Notes: a model not told the origin generated them from the letters alone. A DNA stretch of 33,977 nucleotides from Stercoripulliclostridium_A sp045535235 (GCA_045535235.1 JAZSLG010000109.1:1-33977); one strand, 5' to 3'; shown: positions 24,368-33,473, numbered from the stretch's first letter. Program-made: numbers and translations.

Positions 24368-25219
24368 ATGTCGCAACCTTTGGTTTTAGACGGAAGAGTA
24401 GTAGCAAAAGCAGTAGAGAGTGATTTACAAAAGAGAGTCAACCTTCTCGTGCAAAAAACGGGCGTTACTCCCGTGCTTGCAACCATTATAGTAGGAACAA
24501 ATCCCGCTTCACAAACCTACGTTAAAATGAAAGGTAACGCTTGTTTGCGCGTTGGAATAGAGCCACGAAAAATAGAACTTCCCGAAGAGACCACCACGGA
24601 AGAATTGCTAGCCGTAATAGAGGAATTAAACGCCGACGAAAGAGTATCGGGAATACTTCTCCAACACCCGGTACCAAAGCATATTGACGAACAAAAATGC
24701 TTTAATGCTATTGCTCTTGAAAAAGACACCGATGGTGTAAATACCGCTTCATTCGGCTCGGTCACGATGGGTGGTAACGGCTTCAAATGTGCGACTCCTT
24801 ATTCCATTATGCGCATACTAAAATATTACAACGTGCAACTTAGCGGTAAACATGCAGTTGTAATAGGTAGAAGCCCCATACTTGGAAAGCCGGTTTCCAT
24901 GCTATTATTAAACGAAGATGCTACGGTTACGATATGTCATTCTCGCACTAAAAATTTACCCGAAATAGTAAAGAGTGCCGATATAGTCGTTGCTTGTGTA
25001 GGAAGAGCGAAGTTCGTTCAAAAGGAATGGCTAAAGGAGGGCGTCGTTCTCGTTGACGCAGGTTATAATGCAGGAAACGTGGGTGATATCGACCTTGAAA
25101 ACTGCACTCCTATTTCCAGCGCTTTTACTCCCGTTCCCGGGGGCGTAGGACCTTGCACAATTGCCATGTTAATGAGCCAAACGGTAGAAAGTGCGGAAAG
25201 AAAATATTTTGGCGAATAG
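24368..25219 (+). CDS. folD: Bifunctional methylenetetrahydrofolate dehydrogenase / methenyltetrahydrofolate cyclohydrolase
   Basis: FolD interconverts methylene-, methenyl- and 10-formyl-tetrahydrofolate with NADP+. The 283-residue length is normal. The catalytic Lys lies in QTYVKMKGNAC; LLQHPVP carries the conserved Gln in the variant of the QLPLP motif; EKDTDGVN supplies the folate-binding Asp; VIGRSPILGKPV is the nucleotide-binding loop; and TPVPGGVGPCT closes the family signature. It forms a single-gene unit with its own strong promoter and a downstream terminator. Its product pool is shared with MetF in the other half of the window. Confidence 0.96.
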   Translation: MSQPLVLDGRVVAKAVESDLQKRVNLLVQKTGVTPVLATIIVGTNPASQTYVKMKGNACLRVGIEPRKIELPEETTTEELLAVIEELNADERVSGILLQHPVPKHIDEQKCFNAIALEKDTDGVNTASFGSVTMGGNGFKCATPYSIMRILKYYNVQLSGKHAVVIGRSPILGKPVSMLLLNEDATVTICHSRTKNLPEIVKSADIVVACVGRAKFVQKEWLKEGVVLVDAGYNAGNVGDIDLENCTPISSAFTPVPGGVGPCTIAMLMSQTVESAERKYFGE

Positions 25220-25282
25220 GCAACCTTATCGTAGATTTAGGTAACCCAAAATAGGTATAAATTACAAAATTATCGATTAGTG

Positions 25283-25331
25283 CGAACGGCGAGAATTTCC
25301 TATTAAACAAGGGGCTTACCGTTCGTTTTTT
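25283..25331 (+). terminator. Terminator of folD
   Basis: CGAACGG (25283-25289) pairs with CCGTTCG (25319-25325), followed by six T residues. The 29-nt loop can pair further (TTCC with GGGG), giving a longer stem. Confidence 0.75.
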
Positions 25332-25387
25332 ATGACGATTTTTAGGATAGGTTTTTATTGGATTTTTTGTACAAGTAAATTTAACGA

Positions 25388-25419
25388 AAAGCTATCGCGC
25401 AATTTTTTTAGCTTTGCGC
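25388..25419 (+). other. Two overlapping inverted repeats upstream of the pyr promoter
   Basis: AAAGCTA (25388-25394) can pair with TAGCTTT (25409-25415), and GCGCAA (25397-25402) can pair with TTGCGC (25414-25419). The two arms overlap, so the structures are mutually exclusive or form a pseudoknot. They lie 22 bp upstream of the pyrB -35 box, outside the predicted transcript. Confidence 0.4.
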
Positions 25420-25440
25420 CCTAAAATTTTTGTAAATCAC

Positions 25441-25469
25441 TTTACATATTAAAAGTGCTAGTATATAAT
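25441..25469 (+). promoter_or_regulatory. Promoter of the pyr operon
   Basis: TTTACA (25441-25446), 17 bp, then TATAAT (25464-25469). The predicted leader of about 26 nt is too short for a PyrR-type attenuator. The ribosome binding site is GAGG at 25493-25496. Confidence 0.75.
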
Positions 25470-25501
25470 AATAAAAAATTAAATACACACGCGAGGTACT
25501 A

Positions 25502-26377
25502 ATGAGAGGATTGTTGACTTTAAGGGATTTATCATCCCCGGAAATAATGGACATCATAGAGCTTGCTATTCGTTTTAAGAAAGGTTGGACAGTCAACTTC
25601 CCAGGGAAGAAGATGGTCAACCTTTTTTATGAGAATTCCACCCGCACCCAATATAGCTTCCAAGTAGCCATGATTAATTTAGGTATTACGCCACTTTCCG
25701 TTAACCTTGCAACTTCCAGCGTGCAAAAGGGCGAAACCCTTTACGACACCGTTAGAACTTTTGAAGCACTAGGCGTTGACGGTGTCGTTATCCGCCATAC
25801 GCAAGACGAATATTATAGGGAGCTTGAGGGAATCAAGATCCCTATTTTTAACGGCGGAGACGGTAAGTCCGACCACCCCACCCAAACTCTCCTTGACCTT
25901 ATGACAATATACGAAGAGTTTGGTAGATTCGAGGGACTAAAAATCGCTCTCGTTGGTGATATCGCCCATTCTAGAGTGGCTCACGGTAATGCCGAAGTTA
26001 TGCGCCGTTTAGGTATGAAAGTATACATATCCGGCCCCAAGGAATGGGCATCGGACAATACCGCGGAATACATCGACTTGGATAAAGCGGTGGAAACCTG
26101 TGATATTATAAATCTCCTACGCGTGCAATTCGAGCGTCACGAGGAGTCCATGAAAATGACGAAAGAAGAATATCACGAAAAATACGGTATGACGGTAGAA
26201 CGCGTCGCAAAAATGAAGAATCGTGGTATTATCATGCATCCGGCTCCCATTAATCGCGGTATAGAAATTGCCTCCGAGGTGGCAGAATGTGACAAGAGCC
26301 GTATCTACAAGCAAATGACGAACGGCGTATACGTTAGAATGGCGGTTATCGCGCTTGCATTACAAGGAAAATTTTAA
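25502..26377 (+). CDS. pyrB: Aspartate carbamoyltransferase catalytic subunit
   Basis: PyrB condenses carbamoyl phosphate with aspartate, the committed step of pyrimidine synthesis. At 291 residues it is slightly shorter than most catalytic chains (about 305-310). Carbamoyl-phosphate contacts are visible in NSTRTQYSF and in SVQKGET, where Lys reaches in from the neighbouring subunit; HPTQTLLD, GDIAHSRVA and LRVQFER also match the family. No regulatory subunit gene (pyrI) is present, so it probably works as a trimer. Its stop overlaps the pyrC start by one base. It depends on the carbamoyl phosphate made by the carAB genes of the same operon. Confidence 0.95.
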   Translation: MRGLLTLRDLSSPEIMDIIELAIRFKKGWTVNFPGKKMVNLFYENSTRTQYSFQVAMINLGITPLSVNLATSSVQKGETLYDTVRTFEALGVDGVVIRHTQDEYYRELEGIKIPIFNGGDGKSDHPTQTLLDLMTIYEEFGRFEGLKIALVGDIAHSRVAHGNAEVMRRLGMKVYISGPKEWASDNTAEYIDLDKAVETCDIINLLRVQFERHEESMKMTKEEYHEKYGMTVERVAKMKNRGIIMHPAPINRGIEIASEVAECDKSRIYKQMTNGVYVRMAVIALALQGKF

Positions 26378-27585
26378 TGATACTCAAAAACGGTCTAATT
26401 TTAATAGGTGACGAACTTTGTCCTCGTGATATTGCAATAGATGAAAACGGCGTCGTTACCGCTATTTCTCCTTCGATAGATGGTGAAAACGTAATAAATT
26501 TGAGTGGGCATTGGGTTATGCCTTCCGCCGTTGACGTTCACGTTCATTTGAGAGAACCCGGTTACGAATACAAAGAGACCGTTCTTTCCGGCACGACTGC
26601 CTCGGCAAAAGGCGGAGTGGGTACTATCATGCCCATGCCCAATCTTAACCCATGTCCCGACTCGGTTGAAAACCTATTAGTTCAAACCGAGATTATAGAT
26701 CGCGACGCAGTTGTTAAATGCTATCCCTATGCTTCGGTAACGGTAGGGGAAATGGGCAGAGAAATGAGTGATCTTGTTAATCTTGCGCCATTGGTTAAGG
26801 CATTTACCGATGACGGAAAGGGCGTTAACGATTTGGATATTTTGGAAAATGCCATGATTATTGCCAAAGACAATAACAAAGTTATTGCATCTCATGCGGA
26901 AGCGGAAAATCTTGGCACTTCTCGCGAGGCGGAAATCGTTGCGGTAAAACGCGAAACCGAGCTTGCTAAAAGAATAGGCGTTAAATATCATTTTTGTCAC
27001 ATATCCACTGCCGATGCTTACGAAACCGTGCGTAAAGTAAAAAAAGAGGGCTACGATATTACGGTGGAAGCTTGCCCCCACCATCTTATTTTGTGCGATG
27101 AAAACATAGTGGACGGCAATACGAAAATGAACCCGCCCCTTCGTCCGCGTAGCGATATGATTGCTACCGTAGAGGCCCTCCTCGACGGAACTATCGATAT
27201 GCTTGCAACCGACCACGCCCCTCATGCTAAGCATGAAAAGGGGGAATATGCAAAAAGCCTTAATGGTATTATCGGGTTGGAAACCTTCCTCCCAAGCATA
27301 TACACGTACTTTGTAAAAACCGGTTTGATTAGTAAGGCTAGGTTTATCGAGTTGGTTTCTACTGCTCCTGCAAAAAGGTTTGATTTACCCATTCCCACTT
27401 TGGCTGTGGGCGAAAAGGCAAATCTTTGCGCTCTCGATATTAATCATCCCCATGTATATACCGAGGACGAAATACTATCTCTTTCCAAGAACTCTCCGTT
27501 CATTGGTTACGAGTTTTACGGCTTTAACGCGTTGACTTTGGTCGACGGAAAAATAAAATATATACACTCGAATTTGGAGGCGTAA
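26377..27585 (+). CDS. pyrC: Dihydroorotase
   Basis: PyrC closes carbamoyl aspartate to dihydroorotate. The 402-residue protein is a class I (long) amidohydrolase with the zinc-binding pair His55 and His57 in DVHVHLREPG, the KAFTDDGKGV and SHAEAE segments, and catalytic Asp279 in ATDHAPHAKHEKG. The N- and C-terminal beta-sandwich parts that flank the barrel in this class are present. It overlaps pyrB by one base and is directly followed by carA with no gap, in keeping with translational coupling through the operon. Confidence 0.95.
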   Translation: MILKNGLILIGDELCPRDIAIDENGVVTAISPSIDGENVINLSGHWVMPSAVDVHVHLREPGYEYKETVLSGTTASAKGGVGTIMPMPNLNPCPDSVENLLVQTEIIDRDAVVKCYPYASVTVGEMGREMSDLVNLAPLVKAFTDDGKGVNDLDILENAMIIAKDNNKVIASHAEAENLGTSREAEIVAVKRETELAKRIGVKYHFCHISTADAYETVRKVKKEGYDITVEACPHHLILCDENIVDGNTKMNPPLRPRSDMIATVEALLDGTIDMLATDHAPHAKHEKGEYAKSLNGIIGLETFLPSIYTYFVKTGLISKARFIELVSTAPAKRFDLPIPTLAVGEKANLCALDINHPHVYTEDEILSLSKNSPFIGYEFYGFNALTLVDGKIKYIHSNLEA

Positions 27586-28683
27586 ATGAATAAACGAATG
27601 TTGGTGCTTGAAAACGGCAAATGCTTTTTCGGCGAAGGTTTTGGTGCGAATGAAACTCGCATTGCCGAATTAGTCTTTAACACCTCGATGGTGGGTTATC
27701 AGGAAATTATTTCCGACCCCGCTTATCGCAACTGTATGCTCGTTATGAGCTATCCGCTAATAGGTAACTATGGTCTTACCGACGACGACTTTGAGTCCAA
27801 AGCCGTTCACGTTAGTGGTATGATAGTAAGGGAATACAACGACTCTCCCTCAAACTATCGTTTCACCCGTACTCTTGCCGAAGTATTGCGCGATAACGGC
27901 GCTCCCGGTATTCAAGGTATAGATACTCGTGAAATCGTTAGGATTATCCGTACCGAGGGTAGTATGCGTGCTATGATTACCGATGCTGATCGCAACGTGG
28001 AAGAGTGCTTAAAGGAAATCAAAGCTTACAGTTTGGTATCCCATGCCGTAGAGGAAGTTTCTTCTAAGAGCGTGTGGTACGCACGTACTCGTAACCCCCA
28101 ATTCACCGTTGGTATCATTGACTGCGGTGTTAGAAGCACCATGATAAGAAAGTTTAAGAATAACGGTTGCAACGCAGTAGTTTTCCCTTACAACGCAACT
28201 AAAGAGGAGATATTAAAACATCGTCCGCAAGGATTGTTCATTTCGGACGGCCCCGATGCTCCTCAAGCTGTTGAGGAAATTTCTAATCTCGTTAAAGAGT
28301 TTAAGGGTAAGCTTCCCATCATGGGAATAGGCTTAGGCGCCCACCTTATCGCTTACGCTTACGGTGCAAAGGTAACCAAAATGAAATTTGGTCACAACGG
28401 AGCCAACCAACCGGTTAAAAACGTTGCGAACGGAGAGATAGAAATCACCTCCCAAAACCACATTCACGTTATAGACAAAGGTTCTCTTGAAGGGACAGAG
28501 CTAACCCTTACCCACGTTAACTTGATAGACGGTACTTGCGAGGGAGTTATAGATGAAAAGAACGGCGTTATTGCTATGCAATATCACCCCGCGGAAGATG
28601 GCGCCGGCTATCTCTTTGAAAACTTTATCAACTTTATGAAGAAATTTGGAGGACGCAAAAATGCCAAAGAGAACAGATATTAA
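27586..28683 (+). CDS. carA: Carbamoyl-phosphate synthase small subunit with degenerate glutaminase site
   Basis: CarA normally hydrolyses glutamine and channels ammonia to CarB. The 365-residue protein has an intact N-terminal domain (FNTSMVGYQEIISDPAYRN, SYPLIGNYGL, GIQGIDTREIVRIIR) and a complete amidotransferase fold. The catalytic motif GICLGHQ reads GIGLGAH, so the nucleophile Cys (269 in E. coli) is Gly249. HPE reads HPA: His334 remains but the triad Glu is Ala336. The oxyanion-loop GPGDP reads GPDAP (222-226), and GGNHPV-type residues are changed to GANQPV. There is no frameshift, so this looks like a maintained non-catalytic subunit, comparable in principle to mammalian CPS1, which is ammonia dependent. 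It overlaps carB. Confidence 0.93.
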   Translation: MNKRMLVLENGKCFFGEGFGANETRIAELVFNTSMVGYQEIISDPAYRNCMLVMSYPLIGNYGLTDDDFESKAVHVSGMIVREYNDSPSNYRFTRTLAEVLRDNGAPGIQGIDTREIVRIIRTEGSMRAMITDADRNVEECLKEIKAYSLVSHAVEEVSSKSVWYARTRNPQFTVGIIDCGVRSTMIRKFKNNGCNAVVFPYNATKEEILKHRPQGLFISDGPDAPQAVEEISNLVKEFKGKLPIMGIGLGAHLIAYAYGAKVTKMKFGHNGANQPVKNVANGEIEITSQNHIHVIDKGSLEGTELTLTHVNLIDGTCEGVIDEKNGVIAMQYHPAEDGAGYLFENFINFMKKFGGRKNAKENRY

Positions 28684-31600
28684 GAAAATAATGATGATTG
28701 GCTCCGGTCCTATCGTTATAGGACAAGCCGCAGAGTTCGACTATGCAGGCACCCAAGCTTGCTTGGCACTAAAAGAAGAGGGATACGAAGTCATTCTCGT
28801 TAACTCCAACCCTGCTACCATAATGACCGACCATACCATGGCCGATAAGGTTTATATGGAGCCTTTGGACCTTGAGCACGTAGCAAAGATAATCCGTCAC
28901 GAGCGTCCCGACGGTTTGCTTTGTTCGATAGGCGGTCAAACGGGATTAAACCTTGGTATGCAACTTTCTACCAAGGGTATTCTCGACGAATGTCAAGTAG
29001 AGTTACTCGGTACCTCTTACGAGGCTATTGCTAAAGCTGAGGACCGCCAACTATTCAAAGATTTGTGTATTGAAATCGGCGAGCCGGTATTACAATCGGA
29101 AACTGCAACTACCGTTGACGAGTGCGTTAGGATTGCCGAGGAAATAGGTTATCCCATTATCGTTCGCCCCGCATTTACTTTGGGCGGAACGGGCGGTGGC
29201 TTTGCCGATACCGAAGATGAGCTTCGTGAGTTAGCAAAGAACGCTCTAAAACTTTCACCCGTTACCCAAGTTCTTATTGAAAAGTCTATTAAAGGCTACA
29301 AGGAAATAGAGTTTGAGGTTATGCGTGATAAAGCTGGTACCGCAATAGCAATCTGCTGTATGGAAAACGTAGATCCCGTTGGTATCCATACCGGCGACAG
29401 TATAGTAGTTGCTCCTTCACAAACGCTAACTCTAAAAGAGTACAACATGCTCAAAGGAGCAGCTCTTAATATTATTAAGGCACTCAAGATAGAGGGTGGA
29501 TGTAACGTTCAATTTGCACTTGATCCTTACAGCTTTGAGTATTTCGTAATAGAGGTTAACCCCCGCGTTTCTCGTTCTTCGGCACTCGCAAGTAAAGCAA
29601 GTGGGTTCCCAATCGCGAGAGTTAGTGCAAAAATTGCTTGCGGTCTAACCCTTGATGAAATAGATATCGGTTGTGGTAAAGCGGCGTTTGAACCCAGTCT
29701 TGACTACATTGTAGCTAAAGTTCCGCGTTTCCCATTCGACAAGTTCACTAAAGCCAACCGCGTTCTTAATACCCAAATGAAAGCAACCGGCGAAGTTATG
29801 AGCATAGGCAGAACTTACGAAGAGGCAATACTAAAGGCAGTTCGTTCACTCGAAACCGGTCTTGACCACCTTGAAGTAAAGGCATTAAAAGAGCTTTCCA
29901 CTCACGACCTTATTGACCTTATCATTAAGAACACCGACGAGCGCACCTTTGCTATTGCTGAGGCTATACGTCGTGACGTAAAGATAGATTACTTGTACGA
30001 CCTAACCCAAATAGACCGCTTCTTCTTGGAAAAAATACAAAATATTACCAACATGGAAAAGGTTATTGCTTCCAATAAGGGTAATATCGAAATTCTAAAA
30101 GTAGCAAAGAAAATGGGCTTTAGCGACGCCTACGTTGGCGAAGTTTGGGGAATGAGCGAAATGGAAATGTACGAACTCCGCAAGGCAAACGGCATATATC
30201 CCGTTTACAAAATGATTGATACTTGTGCCGCAGAGTTCGAGTCTTATATCCCTTACATGTATTCTACCTACGAGTCGGAAAACGAATCCGTTCGCTCAGA
30301 CCGCAAAAAGGTTATAGTTATGGGTTCCGGCCCCATTAGAATTGGTCAAGGTATCGAGTTCGATTACTCCACCGTTCACGCCATTTGGGCTATCCGCGAA
30401 GCAGGTTACGAGGCCATCATAATCAACAACAACCCCGAAACCGTTTCCACTGACTACACCATTTCCGATAAGCTTTATTTTGAGCCTCTAACCTTTGAGG
30501 ACGTTATGAATATTATCGACTTTGAAAAACCCGAGGGCGTTATCGTTGCACTCGGCGGTCAAACCGCGATCAACTTGGCGGAAGACCTCGATAAAGCGGG
30601 CGTTAAGATTTTGGGAAGTTCGGCAGAGTCTATTGCAGCCGCAGAAGACCGCGACCTCTTTAACGCAGCTCTCAACCGCTTGGGAATCCCCATGCCCGAA
30701 GGCAGAAGCGTATTTAACATTAAAGACGGCATAAAGGCAGCCGAAGAAATTGGTTATCCCGTTCTCGTCCGTCCTTCCTTCGTTCTTGGTGGTAGAATGA
30801 TGCACATCGTTTACGATAGAAGTCAACTTGAACCCATCCTTGCCGAAGCAGTTAAGATAAACAAGAAACACCCCGTTCTTATCGACAAATATATACTTGG
30901 TCAAGAATGTGAAGTAGACGCTGTTTGCGACGGCACCGAGGTATTTATTCCCGGTATCATGGAACACATCGAAAGAGCAGGTGTTCACAGCGGTGATAGT
31001 ATGAGCGTATATCCTTGCTACTCCTTGTCCGAGCAAGTTCAAAATACTATTATCGACTATACCAACCGCATTGGTATCGGCTTGGATGTAAAAGGACCTT
31101 TCAACATCCAATTCGTAGTTGATAATAACGACAAGGTTTATATTATCGAAGTTAACCCCCGTTCCAGTCGTACCGTTCCCTTCCTTGCAAAGACAACGGG
31201 CGCACCTATTGCCGATATCGCTACTAAGGTTATGCTCGGCGTAAGTCTAAAAGAACAAGGTTACCAAGGAGTATTCCCCAAGAAAGATAGATGGTTCGTT
31301 AAAACTCCTACCTTCTCATATAGCAAATTGACAGGTCTAGATGCCGTTCTAAGTCCCGAAATGAAGTCAACCGGCGAGGCTATCGGCTACGATAAGACTC
31401 TTACCCGTGCCCTATATAAGTCCCTTAAGGCAAGCGGTTTGAGAGTAGCAAACTACGGTACCATATTCGCTACCATAGCAAATGCTCAAAAGGAACAAGC
31501 GTTGCCTCTCATTAAACGCTTCTACGATATGGGATTCAATATTGAAGCTACCGAGGGTACTGCCCAATTCTTAAAGGACAACGGCATTCGTACCAGAGTA

Positions 31601-31828
31601 CGCAAAAAGATTTCTCAAGGAAGTGAGGAAATTCTCGAGAGCTTGAGGAAGGGATACGTTACCTACGTGGTAAATACCATAACCGAAGGAACTGCAGGTC
31701 AAGCAGACGGACACGTTATTAGAAGATGTGCAATCGATAACAACGTCCCCGTATTTACGTCGCTAGATACCGTTCGCGTACTTCTAGACGTACTTGAAGA
31801 AAATACCATGGGAGTTTCCACTATATGA
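28661..31828 (+). CDS. carB: Carbamoyl-phosphate synthase large subunit
   Basis: CarB makes carbamoyl phosphate from ammonia, bicarbonate and two ATP. The 1055-residue protein shows the two homologous ATP-grasp halves, each starting with an IGSGPIVIGQAAEFDY or MGSGPIRIGQGIEFDY motif, with NPRVSRSSALASKA and NPRSSRTVPFLAKTT in their active sites. The C-terminal MGS-like allosteric domain (about 935-1050) is present. The start is taken at the ATG at 28661, which gives the usual MPKRTDIKK beginning and a GGAGG site at 28648-28652; a TTG 15 nt upstream is unlikely. It overlaps carA by 23 nt. With carA's glutaminase lost, ammonia is probably taken from solution or another donor. Confidence 0.95.
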   Translation: MPKRTDIKKIMMIGSGPIVIGQAAEFDYAGTQACLALKEEGYEVILVNSNPATIMTDHTMADKVYMEPLDLEHVAKIIRHERPDGLLCSIGGQTGLNLGMQLSTKGILDECQVELLGTSYEAIAKAEDRQLFKDLCIEIGEPVLQSETATTVDECVRIAEEIGYPIIVRPAFTLGGTGGGFADTEDELRELAKNALKLSPVTQVLIEKSIKGYKEIEFEVMRDKAGTAIAICCMENVDPVGIHTGDSIVVAPSQTLTLKEYNMLKGAALNIIKALKIEGGCNVQFALDPYSFEYFVIEVNPRVSRSSALASKASGFPIARVSAKIACGLTLDEIDIGCGKAAFEPSLDYIVAKVPRFPFDKFTKANRVLNTQMKATGEVMSIGRTYEEAILKAVRSLETGLDHLEVKALKELSTHDLIDLIIKNTDERTFAIAEAIRRDVKIDYLYDLTQIDRFFLEKIQNITNMEKVIASNKGNIEILKVAKKMGFSDAYVGEVWGMSEMEMYELRKANGIYPVYKMIDTCAAEFESYIPYMYSTYESENESVRSDRKKVIVMGSGPIRIGQGIEFDYSTVHAIWAIREAGYEAIIINNNPETVSTDYTISDKLYFEPLTFEDVMNIIDFEKPEGVIVALGGQTAINLAEDLDKAGVKILGSSAESIAAAEDRDLFNAALNRLGIPMPEGRSVFNIKDGIKAAEEIGYPVLVRPSFVLGGRMMHIVYDRSQLEPILAEAVKINKKHPVLIDKYILGQECEVDAVCDGTEVFIPGIMEHIERAGVHSGDSMSVYPCYSLSEQVQNTIIDYTNRIGIGLDVKGPFNIQFVVDNNDKVYIIEVNPRSSRTVPFLAKTTGAPIADIATKVMLGVSLKEQGYQGVFPKKDRWFVKTPTFSYSKLTGLDAVLSPEMKSTGEAIGYDKTLTRALYKSLKASGLRVANYGTIFATIANAQKEQALPLIKRFYDMGFNIEATEGTAQFLKDNGIRTRVRKKISQGSEEILESLRKGYVTYVVNTITEGTAGQADGHVIRRCAIDNNVPVFTSLDTVRVLLDVLEENTMGVSTI

Positions 31829-32547
31829 TTCAAAAAGAGTTGACAGTTACTCTAAATAGAAAACTTGCCGATGGCATATACGAGATGCGCTTTAGTGGTG
31901 CGTCTTACGTCCGCCCCGGCAGTTTCGTGGAAGTTACCGTTCCCGGCTTTTATCTCAATCGTCCGTTTGGCGTAGGTAACTACGAGGACGGCGAGCTAAC
32001 CATTTTTTACAAAGTCGTAGGTCAAGGTACCGATAAAATGACGGAAGTAAAAGTGGGTGAAACGCTAAAAGTTATTTACGAACTTGGTAACGGCTTTAAC
32101 GTTGAAAGAGCAAAAAAACCATTGCTCATTAGCGGTGGAATAGGTATTGCTCCCATATATTACCTTGCAAAAGATTTTGCAAAAAAAGGCATTCGTCCGG
32201 TGGTGGTAACCGGATTTAGAAATGCAGGTGAGGTCGTTCTCGAAAAGGAACTAAGCGAAATCGCCGACCTCGTAATTGCAACAGACGACGGCTCCAAAGG
32301 CTTTAACGGTAACCCCGTAGCTTGCGTAAAAGCGTTAGACAAAGAATGGGATTACTATTATTCTTGTGGTCCAATGATAATGATGCACTTCCTAAAAATT
32401 CACTCCACTTGCGGGGAACTTTCTCTCGAAGCAAGAATGGGTTGTGGCTTTGGTGCCTGCATGGGATGCAGTATCAAGACCGTTAGTGGATACAAGAGAG
32501 TATGTAAGGAAGGCCCTGTCTTTGATGCGGAGGAGGTTGAGTTATGA
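31825..32547 (+). CDS. pyrK: Dihydroorotate dehydrogenase B electron transfer subunit
   Basis: PyrK carries FAD and a [2Fe-2S] cluster that pass electrons from the PyrD FMN to NAD+. The 240-residue protein has the N-terminal ferredoxin-reductase barrel with RPFGVGNYE-type flavin contacts, a nucleotide-binding ISGGIGIAP motif, and the C-terminal cluster ligands Cys207, Cys212, Cys215 and Cys227 (C-x4-C-x2-C-x11-C). The start overlaps the carB stop in an ATGA, and its own stop overlaps the pyrD start in the same way, so the two subunits are made together. Confidence 0.95.
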   Translation: MIQKELTVTLNRKLADGIYEMRFSGASYVRPGSFVEVTVPGFYLNRPFGVGNYEDGELTIFYKVVGQGTDKMTEVKVGETLKVIYELGNGFNVERAKKPLLISGGIGIAPIYYLAKDFAKKGIRPVVVTGFRNAGEVVLEKELSEIADLVIATDDGSKGFNGNPVACVKALDKEWDYYYSCGPMIMMHFLKIHSTCGELSLEARMGCGFGACMGCSIKTVSGYKRVCKEGPVFDAEEVEL

Positions 32548-33473
32548 GTACTTTAAATAGAATTTTGGATACCCAAATTGAACTTTTTGGCGTAAAACTA
32601 GATAACCCAATAATTCCTGCAAGCGGAACCTTCGGCTTTGGATACGAGTTTAGTGAATATTACGATATTAATTGCCTTGGCTCCATGTCGCTAAAAGGAA
32701 CTACGTTAGAAAAAAGATACGGCAATCCTCTACCTCGTATTGCAGAGTGTCCGGCTGGACTCATTAACGCAATAGGTTTGCAAAATCCCGGTGTTGACGC
32801 CGTTATTAACGAAGAAATCCCCAAACTTAGCGAAGTTTACTCCAAGCCGGTTATAGCCAACGTGGGCGGTCATAGCTTTTACGAATATACCGAGACCGTT
32901 AGTAGATTTAACGATTGTGACAAAGTGTTTGCAGTAGAGCTAAATATTAGTTGTCCTAACGTTAAAGGCGGTGGTATGGCATTTGGTACTAATCCCGAAA
33001 CCGTTGAAACGTTGGTAAAGGAAATCAAAAAGGTTTCGACTAAACCCATCATCGTAAAACTAAGTCCAAACGTTACCGACGTTACCGTGCTTGCAAAGGC
33101 CGCGGAAAACGGTGGAGCAGATGGACTGAGCCTTATAAATACTCTTGTCGGCATGCGCATCGACCTTAAGACGGGAAAGCCGATTATCTCTGTAAAAAGT
33201 GGCGGATACAGTGGTCCCGGTGTATTCCCGGTTGCAGTAAACATGGTTTACCGCGTGAGGGAAAAGACGAGCTTACCCATTATAGGCATGGGTGGCATTA
33301 GTAGTGCAAGCGATGTTATCGAAATGATGTACGCAGGTGCAAACGCCGTTATGGTTGGGTCTCTTAACCTCATTAATCCCTACGGATGTAAGGAGATAGT
33401 TGACGACCTTCCCGTAGAAATGCAAAAACTGGGAATTAATAAATTAACTGATATAATTGGGAGGGCACATTAA
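32544..33473 (+). CDS. pyrD: Dihydroorotate dehydrogenase, class 1B catalytic subunit
   Basis: PyrD oxidises dihydroorotate to orotate using FMN, with PyrK as partner for NAD+ reduction. The 309-residue length is typical of the soluble 1B type. The active-site base is Cys137 in NISCPNVKGGG, which separates class 1 from the serine of membrane class 2. Other motifs are PASGTFGFG near the N-terminus, AIGLQNPG, IVKLSPNV, and the phosphate-binding GMGGISSASD and GANAVMVGS. It overlaps pyrK by four bases and pyrF by one. Confidence 0.95.
   Translation: MSTLNRILDTQIELFGVKLDNPIIPASGTFGFGYEFSEYYDINCLGSMSLKGTTLEKRYGNPLPRIAECPAGLINAIGLQNPGVDAVINEEIPKLSEVYSKPVIANVGGHSFYEYTETVSRFNDCDKVFAVELNISCPNVKGGGMAFGTNPETVETLVKEIKKVSTKPIIVKLSPNVTDVTVLAKAAENGGADGLSLINTLVGMRIDLKTGKPIISVKSGGYSGPGVFPVAVNMVYRVREKTSLPIIGMGGISSASDVIEMMYAGANAVMVGSLNLINPYGCKEIVDDLPVEMQKLGINKLTDIIGRAH

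Noticed and set aside
24368..25219. FolD with altered catalytic motifs (QHPVP, CATP)
   Set aside because: The key Lys, Gln and Asp are present, and these variants are, as far as I recall, common in one FolD subgroup.
25283..25331. PyrR-binding attenuator before pyrB
   Set aside because: The hairpin lacks the PyrR consensus loop, lies upstream of the best pyrB promoter and ends in a T run, so it is better read as the folD terminator.
28646..28661. TTG start for carB
   Set aside because: The ATG at 28661 gives the standard MPKRTDIKK start and correct spacing from GGAGG.
27586..28683. carA as a pseudogene
   Set aside because: The frame is intact, the length and coupling to carB are normal, and only the glutaminase site is changed.
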